DNA from: an uncultured Gammaproteobacteria bacterium
GTDB taxonomy: Bacteria > Pseudomonadota > Gammaproteobacteria > GCA-002705445 > GCA-002716945
Direction of reading: 5' to 3'
DNA length: 12,888 bases
Assembly: GCA_913043035.1 (NCBI GenBank)
Contig: CAJWMM010000010.1
Location: 1-12,888 of the forward strand
Shown piece after piece: positions 7,414 through 12,888 of this stretch. Position numbers and translations under genes: made by a program. Numbering within the stretch: the stretch's first letter is position 1; every line of letters begins with the position of its first letter. The notes under the pieces were generated by a model. The model had not been told where the DNA came from and searched no databases. It saw only the letters and a program-made list of their open reading frames with translations.

Positions 7414-7442
7414 TAGAAAATAAATTATTGAAACTGTATAAA

Positions 7443-7949
7443 ATGAGTGATGACAATAAGAAATTTGAAGATCTTTTCAATGAATCGTTGAATAATATAG
7501 ACTTTGATGAAGTTTTAAAAGACAAGAGTCAAGTAAAAACTGTAAAAGAGCAAAACGAAGATTTTGAAGAGACGCTAATCAGTCTAGAATCACTAGTGGA
7601 TATAGATTATCCTGTAGAATTTAGAAAGTCAGGTGTAAGGGATAAAACCTTCAAAGAGCTAAAACATATTAATAGCCAAAAGAGATCATATTCAACAATA
7701 GATCTTCATCAATATGAATCTACTTTAGAAGGACTAAATGCATTGAATAGGTTTTTTAAGAATCATAGTAGTGAATTTAAATTTTTAAAAATAATTCATG
7801 GCAAAGGTCTACATAATAAGGAATCAAAATCTCCAATGAGAGCAATGGTCAGGAAGTACTTAATGAACACAGATAAAGTTCTAGCATATGTTCCAGCAGA
7901 AAAAAATGATGGATATGATGGTGCTACATATGTTCTAATCAAGGATTGA
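7443..7949 (+). CDS. Smr-domain protein (YdaL/SmrA-like)
   Basis: Proteins with a stand-alone Smr domain are found across proteobacteria; the domain, first seen at the end of MutS2, binds or nicks nucleic acid in some members, and recent work on SmrA/SmrB-type proteins links them to mRNA cleavage at ribosomes. From ATG 7443 there are 168 residues. The first 50 or so are acidic and probably flexible, then VEFRKSGV (58-65), and the Smr domain from about 84: IDLHQYESTLEGL (86-98), IIHGKGLHN (117-125), and the C-terminal GATYVLIK (160-167). The glycine of the usual DLHG is Gln here; HGKG is intact. A TTG at 7428 would add five residues, but neither start has an SD. The gene ends 15 bases inside convergent rluB. 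Family is clear, role is not. Confidence 0.88.
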   Translation: MSDDNKKFEDLFNESLNNIDFDEVLKDKSQVKTVKEQNEDFEETLISLESLVDIDYPVEFRKSGVRDKTFKELKHINSQKRSYSTIDLHQYESTLEGLNALNRFFKNHSSEFKFLKIIHGKGLHNKESKSPMRAMVRKYLMNTDKVLAYVPAEKNDGYDGATYVLIKD

Positions 7950-8648
7950 TTTAGATTCACTGTCACTCAAGTATCTGAAACACCCCAGCTTAATTTTATC
8001 AATAACAATTGAACCATAGGAAATTCTTTTAAGGGATTTTATTTTATACCCCAATCTACTAAAAACTCGCCGAATCTCCCTATTCTTGCCAGTATATAAA
8101 GATAATTTATATTTGTTTCTCCTATTTTTACACTCTTGTATTTCAGAAAATTTACCTGTTTCGTTATTACCAATATCAACATTATCAAGCATAATATTTT
8201 TATGATTATCAGTGATAATTTTAGATGTCTCAACTAAATAAACTCTCTTTATTTTTGACGATGGGTGCATTAATTTATTCGCTAAAAAACCATTATTTGT
8301 AAAAAGTATTAACCCAGACGTAGCTACGTCTAGTCTTCCGACATTTAACCATCTATGATCAATTTTAGGTAAATTCTCAAAGACAGTATTAGTTACTTTA
8401 GCAGACTTTCTTGATACAATCTCGCCTATTCTTTTATGGTATGCTATAGCAAGTGTTTTTCTTGATAAGATACTCTCAGTAAATCTAATTTCTTTTCCAA
8501 AGACATTTATCACATCATCGTATTTGACTTTATCTCCCAACTTTGCATACTTGCCATTAATTTTAATCTGTTTTGCATCTATGAGTTTTTCGCATTTACG
8601 CCGAGATATTAGGCCTATTTCTGTGAGAAATTTTTGAACTCTTAGCAT
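7935..8648 (-). CDS. rluB: Ribosomal large subunit pseudouridine synthase, RluB type
   Basis: RsuA/RluB/RluE/RluF-family pseudouridine synthase; RluB makes the pseudouridine at 23S position 2605 (E. coli numbering). At 237 residues it is shorter than E. coli RluB and lacks a long basic C-terminal tail. Seen: N-terminal S4 RNA-binding domain (about 1-60, VQKFLTEIGLISRRKCEKLI at 4-23), the catalytic motif GRLDVATSGLILFTN (104-118) with catalytic D107, LMHPS (126-130), the RVYLV strand (135-139), and TGKNREIRRVFSRLG (186-200). RluB rather than RsuA is favoured by the NREIRR pattern and by scpB nearby, since rluB often follows scpB. The plus-strand moaB separates them here. Divergent from moaB by 38 bases and overlapping the Smr gene by 15 at its end. 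Substrate choice is inferred. Confidence 0.87.
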   Translation of the reverse strand: MLRVQKFLTEIGLISRRKCEKLIDAKQIKINGKYAKLGDKVKYDDVINVFGKEIRFTESILSRKTLAIAYHKRIGEIVSRKSAKVTNTVFENLPKIDHRWLNVGRLDVATSGLILFTNNGFLANKLMHPSSKIKRVYLVETSKIITDNHKNIMLDNVDIGNNETGKFSEIQECKNRRNKYKLSLYTGKNREIRRVFSRLGYKIKSLKRISYGSIVIDKIKLGCFRYLSDSESKSILD

Positions 8649-8686
8649 TTTTCTGTTTTGTCGTTGATTATGGTAAAGTAGAAACT

Positions 8687-9187
8687 ATGAAAAAATTAAA
8701 TATCGCAATAGTTATAGTATCAGATTCAAGGACACTTGGAACAGATAAATCTGGTAAACTTCTAAAAAAATTAATCGAAGAAGCTGGTCACAAAATTATC
8801 GATAGGATCATTGTTCCTGATAATGTATATAAAATTCGATCAGTTGTATCTCAGTTGATTGTGAATAAAAAAATAGATGTAATTATATCAAGTGGTGGTA
8901 CAGGAATTACAGGAACAGATGGGACACCAGAAGCAATAAAGGTTTTGCTTGATAAACAAATAGAGGGTTTTGGAGAACTCTTTAGAATGTTATCTTATGA
9001 TCAAATAAAAACATCATCGCTACAAACCAGATGTTTAGCAGGAGTTTCTAATTCTACTTTTATTTTTGTTCTCCCAGGGTCTGTACATGCATGCAAGACT
9101 GCCTGGGAAGAGATCATCTCACATCAGCTAAATAGTAATACTAAGCCATGCAATTTAGTCATGCTGATGCCACGATTAAAAGAATAA
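8687..9187 (+). CDS. moaB: Molybdenum cofactor biosynthesis protein MoaB
   Basis: MoaB/MogA-family protein, expected to adenylate molybdopterin before molybdenum insertion (MogA and several MoaB do this; E. coli MoaB appears inactive). Length 166 fits MoaB. Seen: IAIVIVSDSRTLGTDKSG (6-23), IISSGGTGITGTDGTPEA (66-83), GFGELFRMLSYDQI (94-107), and the nucleotide-binding LPGSVHACKTAW (129-140). The usual GRDVTPEA reads GTDGTPEA; the aspartate D78 is kept. It stands alone with no other moa or moe gene in view. Its 5' end is divergent from rluB by 38 bases and its stop abuts the scpB stop with no spare base. No clear SD; a TAAAGT box seven bases before the ATG would make it leaderless if used. Confidence 0.92.
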   Translation: MKKLNIAIVIVSDSRTLGTDKSGKLLKKLIEEAGHKIIDRIIVPDNVYKIRSVVSQLIVNKKIDVIISSGGTGITGTDGTPEAIKVLLDKQIEGFGELFRMLSYDQIKTSSLQTRCLAGVSNSTFIFVLPGSVHACKTAWEEIISHQLNSNTKPCNLVMLMPRLKE

Positions 9188-9712
9188 TTACACAATTGAT
9201 TCTTTGATTTCTGGTAACTCGTTAAGAGAACGAAGATTGAAATGATCTAGAAATTTCTTTGTTGTGGCTAATAATTCAGGTTTACCCGGCGTATCTTTAT
9301 GTCCTACGACACGTATCCACTCAAACTCGATCATATTTCTTATTATTTGTGGATTAACACTTACACCTCGTATGTTCTCAATATCACCCCTTGTCACGGG
9401 TTGTCTGTAAGCTATAATAACTAGAGTCTCTAAAAAAGCCTTTGAGAATCTCGATGATATCTGTTTTTCAAGTTTAACTAACCACTCATCATAACCATTT
9501 TTTACTTGTATTCTAAATCCACTTGCAACCTCTACAATTTCAAAGGATCTATTTACATAAGATTTGTTAAGAGTTTCAATGGCTTTTTTAATAGTATTTT
9601 TTGCAGGTTTATTAGAATCAAATAAATCAACCAACTCCCTCACCGACAATGGGCTCTGACTAACAAGTAATGCGCTTTCAATTATAAGCTCTATGTTTTG
9701 TCTTTTACTCAT
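9188..9712 (-). CDS. scpB: Segregation and condensation protein B
   Basis: Winged-helix subunit of the SMC-ScpAB condensin that compacts and segregates chromosomes; ScpB dimers bind ScpA. At 174 residues it carries the two-winged-helix core. Seen: IIESALLVSQSPLSVRELVDLF (10-31) for the first winged helix, SGFRIQV (64-70), the family's most conserved block SKAFLETLVIIAYRQPVTRG (90-109) followed by DIENIRGVSVN (110-120), and GKPELLATT...LDHFNLRSLNELPEI (143-169). Start ATG overlaps the scpA stop by four bases (ATGA). It is the last gene of trpS-scpA-scpB and its stop abuts that of convergent moaB. SMC itself is not in this window; SMC-ScpAB, rather than MukBEF, is presumably the condensin of this organism. 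Confidence 0.96.
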   Translation of the reverse strand: MSKRQNIELIIESALLVSQSPLSVRELVDLFDSNKPAKNTIKKAIETLNKSYVNRSFEIVEVASGFRIQVKNGYDEWLVKLEKQISSRFSKAFLETLVIIAYRQPVTRGDIENIRGVSVNPQIIRNMIEFEWIRVVGHKDTPGKPELLATTKKFLDHFNLRSLNELPEIKESIV

Positions 9713-10491
9713 TCTTTTGCCTTTAGATAGATCACTGAGAGCGAATCGTTCTGTATTAAATCAATAATATTCTCTTTTACCAGCTCAAGGATAGCTAGAA
9801 ATGTTACCACGACTCCCATTTTCCCCTCACTGACATTAAAACAATCTGTGAATACAGTGACCTTATTATTATTTATTAATTCTAATACTTTAGTCATTCT
9901 CTCTCTTACAGATAAAACTTCTGTATTAATATTATGAGATGCATTTATCTCAGCTCTCTTCATAACCTCCAAAAAGGCCTGTTCAAGTTCATCTATATTA
10001 ATTTTAGGTAGCTCTTGTTTCTTCTCAATTTGATTAAAAATTCCTGTAGCAATAAAATTATCTCTATTCAGTCTTGGTATCAAATCGAGTTCCACTGATA
10101 AATCTTTATACTTCTGATATTCCATCAGACGTTTTATTAAATCTGCCCTAGGATCATTCTCATCATCATCGTCTATATCATTTGGTATTAACATCCTAGA
10201 TTTGATCTCAGCTAATGTTGCTGCCATAACAAGATAGTCAGATGCTAACTCAAATTGCATTTTGCGCATCATGTTTATATATTCTATGTATTGATTTGTG
10301 ATGGGTAGAATTTGGATATCTGTAATATCAATATTCTGTTTTTTTATTAAATAAAGTAATAAGTCTAGAGGTCCCTCGAATTGCTCAAGTATGACTTGCA
10401 AAGCATCAGGTGGAATGAATAAATCTTCAGGTATGTCTATGACTTCGACGCCATTTACTTTTATAGTGTACTCAGATAAGTTAATATTCAT
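9709..10491 (-). CDS. scpA: Segregation and condensation protein A
   Basis: Kleisin that bridges the two heads of the SMC dimer; its N-terminal helices bind the SMC neck and its C-terminal winged helix binds the other head. Length 260. Seen: an N-terminal extension of about 35 residues ending in IPPDALQVILEQ (26-37), as in other beta/gammaproteobacterial ScpA. Then come the signature FEGPLDLLLYLIKKQNIDI (38-56), LASDYLVMAATLAEIKSRML (82-101), an acidic loop DIDDDDEND (105-113) that binds ScpB in homologues by position, and a C-terminal winged-helix region from about 190. It overlaps trpS upstream by four bases (ATGA) and scpB downstream by four, so the three genes are translationally coupled. 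Confidence 0.96.
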   Translation of the reverse strand: MNINLSEYTIKVNGVEVIDIPEDLFIPPDALQVILEQFEGPLDLLLYLIKKQNIDITDIQILPITNQYIEYINMMRKMQFELASDYLVMAATLAEIKSRMLIPNDIDDDDENDPRADLIKRLMEYQKYKDLSVELDLIPRLNRDNFIATGIFNQIEKKQELPKINIDELEQAFLEVMKRAEINASHNINTEVLSVRERMTKVLELINNNKVTVFTDCFNVSEGKMGVVVTFLAILELVKENIIDLIQNDSLSVIYLKAKE

Positions 10492-11489
10492 AGAATCTTT
10501 AAACCCATTAGCTTATGAAGCTCAGAAATAGTCACAGTTGATAATGACTTCGCGCGATCAGATCCTTTCTTAAGAACTTCGTTGAGAAAACTTTTATCAG
10601 CAATCAACCTTTTAATTTCACTTGACATAGGCTCTATTAAATTAATTAACACATCCGTTAAATCAGATTTGAACTCTGAAATTTCTCTCTCTGCAAATTT
10701 TTTAATGACGTCTTCTTTACTCTCACCTGAGGCAGCTGAAAAAATATTTAGTAAGTTTGAAATTTCAGGTCTTTCATCAAGAGCAGAATCAATACTAGGC
10801 ATTTTCATCGAATCTGTCTTAGATTTTTTGATCTTTGTCTTAATATCATCATTATTATCTGTCATTAATATCCTCGAATAAGAGGATGTATCAGACTTAC
10901 TCATTTTTTTTGTACCATCTCTTAAACTCATAATTCGTGTGTTTTTATTCATTACAGGCTCGGGTAGTGGAAAAAAATCAATTTCATAATCAACATTGAA
11001 TTTATGAGCTATATCTCTAGCAAGTTCTAAATGTTGTTTTTGGTCATCTCCGACAGGGACATGTGTAGCTTTATAAAGTAATATATCTGCTGCCATTAAT
11101 ACTGGATATGTATAAAGGCCAACAGATGCATTTTCTCTGTTCTTCCCAGCCTTATCTTTAAATTGAGTCATTCTGTTTAACCAGCCAATTCTCGCTGTGC
11201 AGCCTAGCAACCATGCCAATTCAGCATGTTGTGGGACTGAGGATTGATTAAATATAATATTTTTTTCGTAATTTAAACCTGCGGCAATAAATACAGATAA
11301 AACATGGTGTATTTGTGATTGTATGATTTTAGGATCTTGCCATACGGTAATGGCATGAAGATCAACTATGGAATAAATGGATTCGTAGTTGTCTTGGTTG
11401 TCTACAAACTGAGAGATTGCTCCCAGATAGTTACCTATGTGAATCTCACCTGTTGGTTGTACACCTGAAAAGATTAGCTTTTTATTCAT
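10488..11489 (-). CDS. trpS: Tryptophanyl-tRNA synthetase
   Basis: Class I synthetase charging tRNA-Trp, acting as a dimer in the cytosol. Length 333 is the standard bacterial size. Seen: the HIGH-type signature TGEIHIGNYLGA (13-24), VDLHAITV (42-49), GWLNRMTQFKDKAG (102-115), YPVLMAADILLYKATHVPVGDDQKQHLELARDI (128-160), and KMSKS (195-199). All active-site parts are in place. First gene of trpS-scpA-scpB, an order common in gammaproteobacteria. It is divergent from the BolA-family gene across 79 bases. No T-box or other leader regulator fits, because a likely -10 element lies 17-25 bases from the start. No SD is visible. Confidence 0.97.
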   Translation of the reverse strand: MNKKLIFSGVQPTGEIHIGNYLGAISQFVDNQDNYESIYSIVDLHAITVWQDPKIIQSQIHHVLSVFIAAGLNYEKNIIFNQSSVPQHAELAWLLGCTARIGWLNRMTQFKDKAGKNRENASVGLYTYPVLMAADILLYKATHVPVGDDQKQHLELARDIAHKFNVDYEIDFFPLPEPVMNKNTRIMSLRDGTKKMSKSDTSSYSRILMTDNNDDIKTKIKKSKTDSMKMPSIDSALDERPEISNLLNIFSAASGESKEDVIKKFAEREISEFKSDLTDVLINLIEPMSSEIKRLIADKSFLNEVLKKGSDRAKSLSTVTISELHKLMGLKIL

Positions 11490-11505
11490 TGTATATTCAA
11501 TTTTT

Positions 11506-11514
11506 ATTTTATCA
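11506..11514 (-). promoter_or_regulatory. Possible extended -10 promoter for trpS-scpA-scpB
   Basis: On the minus strand TGA precedes TAAAAT (11511-11506), resembling an extended -10 element. The predicted transcription start near 11499 leaves about ten bases before the trpS ATG at 11489. No good -35 hexamer is seen. Evidence is weak because the gap is AT-rich. Confidence 0.28.
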
Positions 11515-11557
11515 TAAAGAAGTTCGTTGAATGTATTATTTTAATTTGTTATGTGGA

Positions 11558-11563
11558 TATAAT
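11558..11563 (+). promoter_or_regulatory. TATAAT box five bases before the BolA-family ATG
   Basis: A perfect -10 consensus ends at 11563 and the ATG begins at 11569. A start of transcription at the usual distance would fall on or next to the ATG, giving a leaderless message. No SD and no good -35 are visible. Confidence 0.33.
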
Positions 11564-11568
11564 AGTAT

Positions 11569-11829
11569 ATGTCGGAAGAAAGAATCAAAAAAATGGAAGA
11601 AAAGCTGAAATCTTTATCGCCAAATTATATCAGGATAGAGGACGAAGGCCACCTTCATGTTGGGCATGCTGGCGCAAAAAAAGGTGGTCATTTTAAGTTA
11701 ATTATAGGTGGACAGTGCTTTGATGATCTCAGTACTATTGAATGTCATAAACTGATATATAAGACTTTAGGCGATCTTATGGTTACAGAGATACATGCTT
11801 TATCAATTTCCATCAAGAAAGAGGGTTAG
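11569..11829 (+). CDS. BolA/IbaG-family protein
   Basis: Small BolA-fold protein, expected to pair with a monothiol CGFS glutaredoxin and bridge a [2Fe-2S] cluster, with roles in iron-sulfur delivery or iron sensing; some members bind DNA. Length 86. Seen: IEDEGHLHVGHAGAKKGGHFKLII (23-46) carrying H28, H30, H33 and H41, then FDDLSTIECHKLIYKTLGDLM (51-71) with the family's invariant histidine H60, and EIHALSISI (74-82). C59 stands where most family members have arginine (ERHR). Whether it is true BolA or the shorter IbaG type I cannot tell; murA, the usual ibaG neighbour, is not adjacent. It lies alone between divergent trpS and convergent rimI, overlapping the latter by four bases. No SD. Confidence 0.9.
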   Translation: MSEERIKKMEEKLKSLSPNYIRIEDEGHLHVGHAGAKKGGHFKLIIGGQCFDDLSTIECHKLIYKTLGDLMVTEIHALSISIKKEG

Positions 11830-12290
11830 ATAAGGAGGTTTCTTCGATATACTATTGCATCCTCCCGTCCTGTTTTATTTCTATAATAGTTTTTTCTAAC
11901 GCCTATGCTTCTAAAACCAAATTTTTGATATAAGCTTCGAGCAATACTATTGTTTATCCTGACTTCTAAATAGATGTATTCACTTCTGTGGAGTTTGCAT
12001 TTTTTTATCATCAGATCTAAGAAACTAGAGCCTATTCCTAACCCACGATACTCACAATCAATTGTTAGATTTAGGATGTGACTATCTTGATTTGTAATCT
12101 TTGAAATCATATATCCTAGTATATTGTCATTCCCTGCCACATAACAATCATACTTATTCACAAGACAATCTTTAATAACCACATCTGACCATGGAAAATC
12201 ATATGATCTCTTCTCAATAGCAATGACCTGCTGAAGATCATTATTCGTCATTTCTCTCAGCTCAATTGTATCAATTAATCGAGCAATCAT
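11826..12290 (-). CDS. rimI: Ribosomal-protein-alanine N-acetyltransferase
   Basis: GNAT-fold enzyme; RimI acetylates the N-terminal alanine of ribosomal protein S18 using acetyl-CoA. Length 154 is normal. Seen: IELREMTNNDLQQVIAIEK (9-27) as strand 1 and helix 1, FPWS (32-35) which is typical of RimI, the acetyl-CoA loop YRGLGIG (81-87), LEVR (108-111) with E109 at the catalytic glutamate position, SIARSLYQKFGF (115-126) with Y121 at the general-acid position, and NYYRNKTGREDAIVYRR (134-150). Start ATG at 12290 lies 20 bases inside the upstream glycosylase gene; a later ATG (codon 14) would cut strand 1 and is less likely. The glycosylase-rimI order is seen in other gammaproteobacteria. Ends four bases inside the convergent BolA-family gene. 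Confidence 0.92.
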   Translation of the reverse strand: MIARLIDTIELREMTNNDLQQVIAIEKRSYDFPWSDVVIKDCLVNKYDCYVAGNDNILGYMISKITNQDSHILNLTIDCEYRGLGIGSSFLDLMIKKCKLHRSEYIYLEVRINNSIARSLYQKFGFRSIGVRKNYYRNKTGREDAIVYRRNLLI

Positions 12291-12888
12291 TTTCTTTAAT
12301 ATATTGTAGAGTATATTTAATATCAGCCCACATTTGTTTTTTTTGTAATGGGCTTCTCAGAAGATATGCTGGATGATAAAAAACAATCATAGGTGTATTT
12401 GATGGCTGATGATTAAAAATCACCTGTCTAAGTTCACTCATTGATTCGTCAGTACCTAGCATTCTATTCGCAGCTACTTTCCCTAAAAGTATTATGATAG
12501 ATGGATTTATACTCTGTATCTGTTGATTAAGGTAGTCTGAGCATGATTCAATTTCCTCATGAAATGGATTTCTATTCTGCGGAGGTCTGCATTTAACTGT
12601 ATTAGTAATATACACATCATCTCTGGTTACACCCATTGAAAAAAGTATCTCATCGAGCAATTTGCCAGCTCTTCCTACAAATGGCTCGCCCATTAAATCT
12701 TCATCTTTCCCTGGTGCTTCACCTATAATCATCAACTTAGAGTCAAGATTTCCGCTTCCAAAAACTACTTTATCTCGAGCTGATGCTAGCATACATTTAT
12801 TACACTCAGATACTTCATTTTGCAAGGTAGCTAGAGAGTTTTTCCCAGGAGAGGATGAAGAGATATTATTTATCGATCGGCTCAACCA
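12271..12888 (-). CDS. Uracil-DNA glycosylase, family 4 (5' end beyond window)
   Basis: Removes uracil from DNA; family 4 enzymes carry a [4Fe-4S] cluster. The frame is open through the right edge. A TTG at 12885 could be read as a start, but the residues at the edge, W-L-S-R, match a segment lying some way inside gammaproteobacterial homologues, so I take the gene as 5'-truncated by the window. Numbered from that TTG: cluster cysteines C28 and C31 (CNKC), C99 (VKCRPP) and C115 (ESCSDYL); the glycosylase motif GEAPGKDEDLMGEPFVGRAG (55-74); TNTVKCRPPQNRNP (94-107); and the C-terminal YHPAYLLRSP motif near 168-177. Both active-site motifs and all four cysteines are intact. Upstream gene of rimI, which starts 20 bases before its end. 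Confidence 0.92.
   Translation of the reverse strand, partial: WLSRSINNISSSSPGKNSLATLQNEVSECNKCMLASARDKVVFGSGNLDSKLMIIGEAPGKDEDLMGEPFVGRAGKLLDEILFSMGVTRDDVYITNTVKCRPPQNRNPFHEEIESCSDYLNQQIQSINPSIIILLGKVAANRMLGTDESMSELRQVIFNHQPSNTPMIVFYHPAYLLRSPLQKKQMWADIKYTLQYIKENDCSIN

Noticed and set aside
7428..7430. TTG start giving a five-residue longer Smr-domain protein
   Set aside because: No SD, and the nearby -10 box would leave only about eight leader bases; the ATG at 7443 is the simpler choice, though not proven.
10582..10881. Plus-strand open frame of 99 codons
   Set aside because: Antisense to the C-terminal part of trpS; no recognisable motif and no start signal.
11831..11838. TAAGGAGG, a perfect SD-like sequence right after the bolA-family stop on the plus strand
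   Set aside because: No open frame follows it on the plus strand beyond about ten codons. The bases encode the last residues of rimI on the other strand, so it is coincidence.
12883..12885. TTG as the true start of the uracil-DNA glycosylase gene
   Set aside because: The frame stays open to the edge of the window, no upstream sequence can be judged, and the W-L-S-R residues at the edge resemble an internal segment of homologues.
1..12888. Search for defence systems, CRISPR arrays, mobile elements and tRNA genes
   Set aside because: Every stretch is accounted for by housekeeping genes; the longest gap is 112 bases and no direct repeats, transposase motifs or cloverleaf-like sequence were seen by eye.

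Overview
The window is a gene-dense stretch of chromosome from an AT-rich bacterium, roughly one third G+C by eye. The gene set and pairings (ftsK divergent from trxB, hom-thrC, surE-pcm-yqaA, trpS-scpA-scpB, a BolA-family gene, a family 4 uracil-DNA glycosylase followed by rimI) point to a gammaproteobacterium with a streamlined genome. A free-living marine lineage such as SAR86 or a relative is my best guess, but that is inference from composition and gene order only. Eighteen protein genes fill about 97 percent of the bases. I see no tRNA, rRNA, CRISPR array, insertion sequence, phage gene or attachment site.

Layout. The left edge holds the N-terminal 381 codons of ftsK (minus strand, running off the window). 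It is divergent from trxB (plus). trxB ends two bases from a 54-codon membrane-protein gene that is the last gene of a minus-strand hom-thrC operon. A plus-strand Mth938/DUF498-like gene starts divergently from hom and runs tail-to-tail into yqaA, the last gene of a minus-strand surE-pcm-yqaA operon. A plus-strand Smr-domain gene separates surE from rluB. A plus-strand moaB separates rluB from a trpS-scpA-scpB operon (minus). A plus-strand BolA-family gene then separates trpS from a minus-strand pair, the glycosylase gene (running off the right edge) and rimI.

Two architectural features stand out. First, every plus-strand gene (trxB, the DUF498-like gene, smr, moaB, bolA) is a single gene between minus-strand operons. 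Each starts back-to-back with one neighbour and ends against, or inside the end of, the next. All five convergent junctions have between 2 spare bases and a 15-base overlap, so none has room for an ordinary terminator between the genes. Second, the five divergent gaps are only 38 to 112 bases and must hold two promoters each. Several -10-like boxes lie so close to the start codon that leaders would be very short or absent.

Functionally these are mostly housekeeping genes: chromosome segregation and division (FtsK, ScpA, ScpB), threonine synthesis from aspartate semialdehyde (Hom, ThrC), thiol redox (TrxB), protein repair (Pcm), nucleotide phosphatase (SurE), tryptophan charging (TrpS), rRNA and ribosomal-protein modification (RluB, RimI), molybdenum cofactor synthesis (MoaB) and uracil repair. 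I found no convincing new multi-gene system. The least explained items are the small membrane protein coupled to thrC and the separation of rluB from scpB by moaB.
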